Shown here in pieces: positions 59,424-64,000 of a stretch of 64,000 nucleotides of DNA (the stretch's first letter is position 1; each line of letters begins with the position of its first letter). This DNA is from JBFLVU01 sp037444825 (lineage in GTDB: Bacteria; Acidobacteriota; UBA4820; DSQY01): NCBI GenBank assembly GCA_037444825.1, contig JBBILR010000008.1, forward strand, positions 1 to 64,000, read 5' to 3'. A program made the position numbers and the translations under genes. The notes under the pieces were generated by a model. That model saw nothing but the letters and a program-made list of their open reading frames with translations. It was not told where the DNA came from and did not search any database.

Positions 59424-59726
59424 CTACGGTTTCACCTGGGCCAGGACCTTGAGGTAGTCCTCGTAGGGAAGGGCCTGCCAGCTCTCCACGTGGAGGGCCC
59501 CCTGGGCGCGGGTGATGAGGGAGACCTTGTGGGCCGATTCGGCGTCCGGGGCTTCGTAGACGTCCAGGAAGTCGTAGGGGCCGAGGATGGCGTAGTGGGC
59601 GAGCCACTTCACCTCCGGGCAGGCGTCTTTGACCTTCTTGAGCCATTCCCGGCCGCGGGCGCGGCGGCCCTCGGCGTCGTGCATCGTTTCCGGGGCGAGT
59701 CGGGTCATGAGGATGAAGATGGGCAT
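59424..59726 (-). CDS. GYD domain protein
   Basis: A 100-residue small protein. The GYD-like core is present (AHYAILGPYDFLDVYEAPD), as are the short N-terminal strand MPIFILMTRL and a C-terminal strand-helix (HVESWQALPYEDYLKVLAQ). This is a dimeric alpha-beta barrel family of unknown role, seen near many metabolic genes. GGGGAGGTT lies before the ATG at 59726. It converges with the DUF349-like gene and stands alone. Confidence 0.85.
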   Translation of the reverse strand: MPIFILMTRLAPETMHDAEGRRARGREWLKKVKDACPEVKWLAHYAILGPYDFLDVYEAPDAESAHKVSLITRAQGALHVESWQALPYEDYLKVLAQVKP

Positions 59727-59800
59727 GGGAACCTCCCCTCGTTCTCTGATGGGAAGGTAGTCCGCCGGCGGGGGGGGACGCAAGGGGCCCCCGGCGGGGG

Positions 59801-59836
59801 GAAAACGGAGAGGGCCGGCCCGCGAAGGGCCGGCCC
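59801..59836 (-). terminator. Hairpin terminator of the lipoprotein gene
   Basis: A 10-bp stem GGGCCGGCCC on both sides of a five-base loop lies 22 bases beyond the stop of the minus-strand lipoprotein gene, followed on that strand by TCTCCGTTTTCC. A reasonable intrinsic terminator with a short U-tract. Confidence 0.6.
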
Positions 59837-59857
59837 CCGAGGGAACCGCTCGGAACG

Positions 59858-60451
59858 CTACTCGAGGACTTCCAGGACGATGTTGCCGGGGGACTCCTTG
59901 TTGACCACCCGGATGGTGTGGTGGCTCTTGGGCTTGTAGTTCACGTCCAGGGTGCGGATGCCCCTTACCCCCTTGTCGTTGAAGACGATGAACTTCAAGG
60001 TCTGGCTGCCCGCCGGGACCTTCAGCTCCCGCGTGACGCGGACGTCCTTGCCCGAGAAGGAGTGGTCCATGAGCGTGTCCTTGTCGGTCTTCACCTTGAA
60101 GGACCCCGCCTCCATGTCGGTGACGAAGATCACCCCCAGGAAGGCGTGCTCCTCCTTGGGCGGCGTCACCGGGGTCGTGGGCTGGACGGTGGCCGGAGGC
60201 TGGGTGGTCCCCTGGGTGGAGGTTCCGGAGGGTGGAGGGGTGGTGGAGGTGGAGGGCAGACGGGTGGTCGTGGTGGGCGGCTGGGTCCCGGCGGGGGGGC
60301 GGCTCTCCTCGCCGGCGGGCGGCGGAACGACGTCGTTGGAGGTCTGCTCGGTCTCTCCCTGAGGCTTGGGCTTGAAGAGGTTCGAGAGGTCGCAGGAGGC
60401 GAGAAGGAGGACGAGGACGGCACCGAGGATCAGGACGGCGGTTTTCTTCAT
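59858..60451 (-). CDS. Lipoprotein with Thr/Pro-rich linker, unknown function
   Basis: A 197-residue lipoprotein. The signal ends in a lipobox LLLASC, so Cys20 is lipidated. A Thr/Pro/Ser-rich linker (about 30-100, with TTTTRLPSTSTTPPPSG) leads to a ~95-residue C-terminal beta-rich domain (AFLGVIFVTDMEAGSFKVKT; LKVPAGSQTLKFIVFND). The linker suits a surface or periplasm-spanning protein, and the domain may be a binding sandwich. GGGAG lies before the ATG. Divergent from the M16 peptidase gene. I do not recognise the domain. Confidence 0.75.
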   Translation of the reverse strand: MKKTAVLILGAVLVLLLASCDLSNLFKPKPQGETEQTSNDVVPPPAGEESRPPAGTQPPTTTTRLPSTSTTPPPSGTSTQGTTQPPATVQPTTPVTPPKEEHAFLGVIFVTDMEAGSFKVKTDKDTLMDHSFSGKDVRVTRELKVPAGSQTLKFIVFNDKGVRGIRTLDVNYKPKSHHTIRVVNKESPGNIVLEVLE

Positions 60452-60534
60452 GGATCCACTCCCTTCCAGAACTGAGGCTACGCTACCACGGGGAAAAGGG
60501 CAACACAAGAGGGGCCGGAGAAACGGCGCTCTGG

Positions 60535-60540
60535 TATACT
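60535..60540 (+). promoter_or_regulatory. -10 element (TATACT) of the M16 peptidase gene
   Basis: TATACT lies 37 bases before the ATG at 60578, in a pattern repeated before other genes of the window. No clear -35. Confidence 0.4.
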
Positions 60541-60577
60541 CCCCGCCCGGGTCCTGTCCCCCCGGAGGAGTACCGCC

Positions 60578-63229
60578 ATGGCCCCGTCCAGCCCCTTTCG
60601 AATCCCCTTCCAAAAGTACCGCCTCGGAAACGGGCTCACCGTCCTCGTCCACGAGAACCGCCGCCTTCCCCAGGCGGCGGTGGACCTCTGGTACCACGTG
60701 GGGAGCAAGGACGAGCGCCCGGGACGGACGGGCCTGGCCCACCTCTTCGAGCACATGATGTTCCAGGGGACCCTCCACGGCCCCGGCGATTACTTCCACC
60801 CCCTGGAGGAGGTGGGGGCCCGCCTCAACGGCTCCACCTCCGAGGACCGCACCAACTACTGGGAGGTGGTTCCCTCCGAGTACCTGGACCGGGCCCTCTT
60901 CCTGGAGGCCGACCGGATGGGCTGGCTCCTGCCGGCCCTCACCGAGGAGAAGTTCCAGAACCAGCGGGAGGTGGTGAAAAACGAACGGCGCCAGACGGTG
61001 GAGAACGAGCCCTACGGCGTGGCCGAGGAGGTCCTCCTCGCCTGCCTCTACCCCGAGGGCCACCCCTACCACCACCCCGTCATCGGCTCCATGGAGGACC
61101 TGGACCGCGCCACCCTCGAGGACGTGAAGGCCTTCTTCCGCCGCTTCTACACGCCGAACAACGCCGTCCTCTGCGTGGCGGGGGACGTTTCCCCCGACGA
61201 GGCGCTGGAGAAGGCCGAAAGGTACTTCGGGGAGATCCCCCCGGGGCCGCCGGTCCCCCCCGTGGACCCCTGGATCCCCGTCCTCACGCGGCCCGTCCGG
61301 GCGGAGGTGGAGGACCGGGTCCAGCTTCCCCGGCTGACCCTGGCCTGGCCGACGGCATGTCACCTGACCTCGGAGGACGCCACGCTCTCGGTGCTGGCCT
61401 TCCTCCTCGCCGCCGGAAAGGACTCCCGCCTCCAGCGCCGCCTGATCCTCGAGGAGCCGCTGGCCCAGTCGGTCTGGTGCGCCCACGCCGCCGGGGAGGT
61501 GGCCGGAGCCCTGCAGGCGGTGCTCACCGCGCACCCGGGGGTGGAGTTGTCCCGCCTGGAGGAGGCGTTCTGGGAGGAGTTGAGAGGAGTCCAGGAGGGA
61601 GGGGTCTCGGAAGGAGAGGTGCGGGAGGCGGTGGAGGCCCTCACGGTGGGGGTCCTCAAGCGCCTCCAGACGCTGGGGGGCTTCGGAAGCGTCAGCGACA
61701 TGCTGAATTACTACGAGGTCTTCACCGGCGATCCGGCGGGACTGGAGACGGAACTCGCCCGCTACGAAGCCGTCACCGCCGAGGCGGTGGCGGAGGCCGC
61801 CCGACGGTTCCTCCTCCGGGACCGTCATGCCGCGGTGGCGGTCCTTCCCAAGAGGCCCCGCCGGAGCCCGCTGGACCGGTCGGTCCTCCCCGGGAAGGGC
61901 AAGGAGGGACGCTTCGCCTTCCCGGAGGTCCGCAGGCACCGTCTCGCCGGAGGCCGGGAGGTCTGGGTCCTCCGGGACGGCACCGTGCCCCTCCTCACCC
62001 TCGGGGTGGTCCTGCTGGCCGGGAGCGCCGCCGACCCCCCCGAGGAACCGGGACTGGCCTTCTTCACCGCGGGCCTTCTGGACGAGGCCGCCGCCGGCCA
62101 GGACGCCCTGGCCCTGGCGAGGCGGCAGAAGGCCTTGGCCACGAGCCTTTCCACCCGGGTGGACCCGGAGAAGACCGTCCTCTCCCTCACCCTCCAGAGC
62201 CCCCGTTACCGGGAGGGCCTCGCCCTCCTCTCCGACGTCCTCCTCCGCCCCGAGTTCCGGGAGGAGGACGTGGAGCGGGTGCGGCAGGAGCACCGGGCCT
62301 CGCTGTTGAGGCGCCTCGACGAGGCCCCCGAAGTGGGAGACCGGGCCCTCAAGGAGCGCCTCTTCGGAAAGGGGACCCCCTACGGCCACCCACCCGACGG
62401 CTTTCCCGGGGTGCTCGACACCCTCACGAGGGAGGCGGTCTGGAACTTCTACCGAAGCCGCCTTCGCCCGGCCCCGTCCTTGCTGGTGGCCGTGGGGGAC
62501 GTGGAGGAGGGGCCTCTCCTCGAAGCGGCGGAAGCCCTCTTCGGGGAGTGGTCCCTCCAGGCCCCGCCCCCCCTTCCCGACCCCGACGCCTTTCGGCCCG
62601 CGGGGGGGGTGCTCCTCGTGGACAAGCCCGGCGCCCCCCAGACCTACGTCACGGGGGGGATGCCCGCCCTCTCCCGCACCGACCCGCGGGACCCGGCCTT
62701 CCTGGTCTTCAACGCCATCCTCGGCGGGCAGTTCACCAGCCGGATCAACCTGAACCTTCGGGAGCGCCGGGGCCTCACCTACGGCGCCCACGCCTATCTG
62801 GAGCCCAAGCCGGGCATCCGCCCGTGGGTCTTCGCCGCCTCGGTGGAGGCGGAGAGGACCGCAGAGGCCCTCGCCGAGGCCCTCCGGGAGATCGAGCGGG
62901 CCGTGGGGGAAGAGCCGCCTCTGGAGGAGGAGTTCCGGAAGGCGCGGGAGAACCTGGTGCTCCGCTACGTACAGAACTTCGAGACGCAGGCCCAGCTCGC
63001 CGCCGGACTGTGGGCCCTCTGGAGCTACGGCCTTCCCCTCGAGTACCACGAGCGCCTTCTCGCGGCGCTGAAGGGGCTGGATCTCGAAGCGGTGCGGCGG
63101 GCGGGCCGGGAGGTCCTCGATCCCCGCCTCCTCTCCTGGGTGGTGGTGGGGGACCGGCGGCTTCTGGAGGAGCCGCTCCGCGGCCTCGGCTTGCCGCTGG
63201 AGGTCGGGGAACCGAACGCGAAGCCCTAG
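60578..63229 (+). CDS. M16 family zinc metallopeptidase (two-domain)
   Basis: An 883-residue insulinase/pitrilysin-type protein. The N-terminal active half has the inverted zinc motif HLFEH (His55, Glu58, His59) with the distal ligand Glu136 in KNERRQTVENE. The second M16 half (about 450-880) has a non-catalytic pattern (EPGLAFFTAGLLDEA; LSRTDPRDPAFLVFNAILGG). Such proteins cut peptides, often in quality control of exported or imported peptides. There is no obvious signal peptide, so it may be cytoplasmic. GGAGGAG precedes the ATG. Confidence 0.94.
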   Translation: MAPSSPFRIPFQKYRLGNGLTVLVHENRRLPQAAVDLWYHVGSKDERPGRTGLAHLFEHMMFQGTLHGPGDYFHPLEEVGARLNGSTSEDRTNYWEVVPSEYLDRALFLEADRMGWLLPALTEEKFQNQREVVKNERRQTVENEPYGVAEEVLLACLYPEGHPYHHPVIGSMEDLDRATLEDVKAFFRRFYTPNNAVLCVAGDVSPDEALEKAERYFGEIPPGPPVPPVDPWIPVLTRPVRAEVEDRVQLPRLTLAWPTACHLTSEDATLSVLAFLLAAGKDSRLQRRLILEEPLAQSVWCAHAAGEVAGALQAVLTAHPGVELSRLEEAFWEELRGVQEGGVSEGEVREAVEALTVGVLKRLQTLGGFGSVSDMLNYYEVFTGDPAGLETELARYEAVTAEAVAEAARRFLLRDRHAAVAVLPKRPRRSPLDRSVLPGKGKEGRFAFPEVRRHRLAGGREVWVLRDGTVPLLTLGVVLLAGSAADPPEEPGLAFFTAGLLDEAAAGQDALALARRQKALATSLSTRVDPEKTVLSLTLQSPRYREGLALLSDVLLRPEFREEDVERVRQEHRASLLRRLDEAPEVGDRALKERLFGKGTPYGHPPDGFPGVLDTLTREAVWNFYRSRLRPAPSLLVAVGDVEEGPLLEAAEALFGEWSLQAPPPLPDPDAFRPAGGVLLVDKPGAPQTYVTGGMPALSRTDPRDPAFLVFNAILGGQFTSRINLNLRERRGLTYGAHAYLEPKPGIRPWVFAASVEAERTAEALAEALREIERAVGEEPPLEEEFRKARENLVLRYVQNFETQAQLAAGLWALWSYGLPLEYHERLLAALKGLDLEAVRRAGREVLDPRLLSWVVVGDRRLLEEPLRGLGLPLEVGEPNAKP

Positions 63230-63266
63230 CGGGTTCGCCGGAGGGGGATTTCCCCGCCCCCCTCCC

Positions 63267-63947
63267 TCAGCCGGCGAGGGAGAGCAGCTCCCGCGGACTT
63301 TGGAGCCGGAGGTGGACCTGGTGGCCGTCCAGTTCGGCTTCGTCGCCGTACCCGTAGGCGGCGAAGGCGAAGGGCACCCCCGCCGCTTCGGCCATGGCGG
63401 CGTCCATCCAGGTGTCGCCCACGTACAGCGCGTCTTCCGGCGCCACCCCCAGGCGTCTCAGGACCTCCCGCAGCATGGCCGGGTGGGGCTTGGGCGGGAA
63501 GCCCTCCTCCGAGCCCAGGACCGAACGGAAGTGCCCCTCCCACGAGAAGGCCCGGAGGATCTTCGCCAGGAAGTCGTACCGCTTCATGGTGCAGAGGCCG
63601 AGGGGGAGGCGCCGGGAAAGGCTCTCGAGCGCCTCCGCGGCGCCGGGGTAGGGGCGGGTCCGGTCCAGGTGGTGGGCGGCGTAGCGTTCCCGGAAGCGCC
63701 GGGCCCCTTCGGCGGCCAGCGCCTCGTCGCCGCCGACGAAGGGAAGGAAGCAGGCCTCGAGGCGGAGGCCGATGACCCTCAGGAGGCGCTCCCTCGGCGG
63801 AAGGGGAAGGCCCAGGGCGGAGAAGCCCGCGGCGAAGGCGGCAAGGACGTCCTCTTGGCTGTCGAGGAGGGTCCCGTCCAGGTCGAAGAGGATGGCGTGC
63901 GGCCCGGGAAACGGCCCCTTCCCGGACTCCCGTCCTTCCGGCTTCAC
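63267..63947 (-). CDS. HAD-superfamily hydrolase (phosphoglycolate phosphatase-like)
   Basis: A 226-residue phosphatase of HAD subfamily IA. Motif I is FDLDGTLLDS with nucleophile Asp22 and acid Asp24, motif II LGLCTMK, motif III KPHP, and motif IV YVGDTWMDAAMA. The helical cap lies between I and II. Phosphoglycolate phosphatase or a related small phosphatase is likely, but the substrate is not shown. The start is GTG at 63947. The end of a Fis-type regulator lies 13 bases upstream on the same strand, so the two probably share an operon. Confidence 0.87.
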   Translation of the reverse strand: MKPEGRESGKGPFPGPHAILFDLDGTLLDSQEDVLAAFAAGFSALGLPLPPRERLLRVIGLRLEACFLPFVGGDEALAAEGARRFRERYAAHHLDRTRPYPGAAEALESLSRRLPLGLCTMKRYDFLAKILRAFSWEGHFRSVLGSEEGFPPKPHPAMLREVLRRLGVAPEDALYVGDTWMDAAMAEAAGVPFAFAAYGYGDEAELDGHQVHLRLQSPRELLSLAG

Positions 63948-63960
63948 GTCCTGGGCCCTT

Positions 63961-64000
63961 TCACTCCAGCTCGAACTTCTTCAGCCGGTAGCGCAAGGTG
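63961..64000 (-). CDS. C-terminus of a Fis-type (NtrC-like) regulator, partial
   Basis: The last 12 codons of a gene read TLRYRLKKFELE and then stop, cut by the window edge. The sequence matches the recognition end of the Fis-type helix-turn-helix that closes sigma-54-dependent response regulators (usually 'SRRTLxRKLKEYGL'). The rest of the gene lies beyond base 64000, so function is inferred from this short tail only. Confidence 0.6.
   Translation of the reverse strand, partial: TLRYRLKKFELE

Overview
The window is GC-rich chromosomal DNA (roughly 70% GC by eye) packed with genes of even codon use (third positions mostly G or C). I see no tRNA, rRNA, insertion sequence, prophage or CRISPR array. 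MurE carries the meso-diaminopimelate signature (DNPR), and there are several lipoproteins, a TonB-C protein, YceI and an entericidin-like peptide, so a diderm bacterium is most likely. Oxygen-sensitive enzymes (radical SAM proteins, IspH, a 2-hydroxyacyl-CoA dehydratase type Fe-S complex) sit beside an AGCS amino-acid symporter and an acyl-CoA dehydrogenase, suggesting an amino-acid or fatty-acid using, at least facultatively anaerobic organism. My best guess is Acidobacteriota (Holophagae/Thermoanaerobaculia-like), but this is inferred only from gene style.

Layout. 1-506: no recognisable gene, with several inverted repeats. 507-2715: two radical SAM genes. 2712-5899 (minus): Lon protease and a YceI protein. 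6026-14000: mixed housekeeping and envelope genes (Ca2+/H+ antiporter, small lipoprotein, D-threonine aldolase-type enzyme, POT/MFS carrier, glutathione peroxidase, and a CreD-like protein with a winged-helix regulator and a small membrane protein). 14000-18071 (minus): lytic transglycosylase and acyl-CoA dehydrogenase, the latter with a candidate operator inside its promoter. 18322-23320 (plus): OsmC, papain-like peptidase, a pseudokinase/TonB-C hybrid and a transglutaminase-like protein. 23333-33055: ispH, an MshEN-domain protein, typA, a large HD-GYP sensor, a DUF169 protein and an AGCS symporter.

33131-49805 (minus) is a complete dcw cell-wall and division cluster: mraZ-rsmH-ftsL-ftsI-murE-murF-mraY-murD-ftsW-murG-murC-murB-ftsQ-ftsA-ftsZ, without ddl. 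Most genes overlap by 1-50 bases. It has a near-consensus promoter and three MraZ boxes at the 5' end, and an intrinsic terminator after ftsZ.

50041-55565 (plus) is the most interesting part: six tightly coupled genes, three for phospholipid synthesis (CDP-alcohol phosphatidyltransferase, CdsA-like, PlsC-like) followed by the two subunits and the ATP-dependent activator of a 2-hydroxyacyl-CoA dehydratase/benzoyl-CoA reductase type complex. By analogy with PlsA of anaerobic plasmalogen synthesis, this could be a split ester-to-ether (or vinyl ether) lipid reductase. The rest (55668-64000) holds M3 and M16 metallopeptidases, a coiled-coil DUF349-like protein with its own strong promoter and terminator, a GYD protein, a lipoprotein, a HAD phosphatase, and the last 12 codons of a Fis-type (NtrC-like) regulator cut by the window edge.
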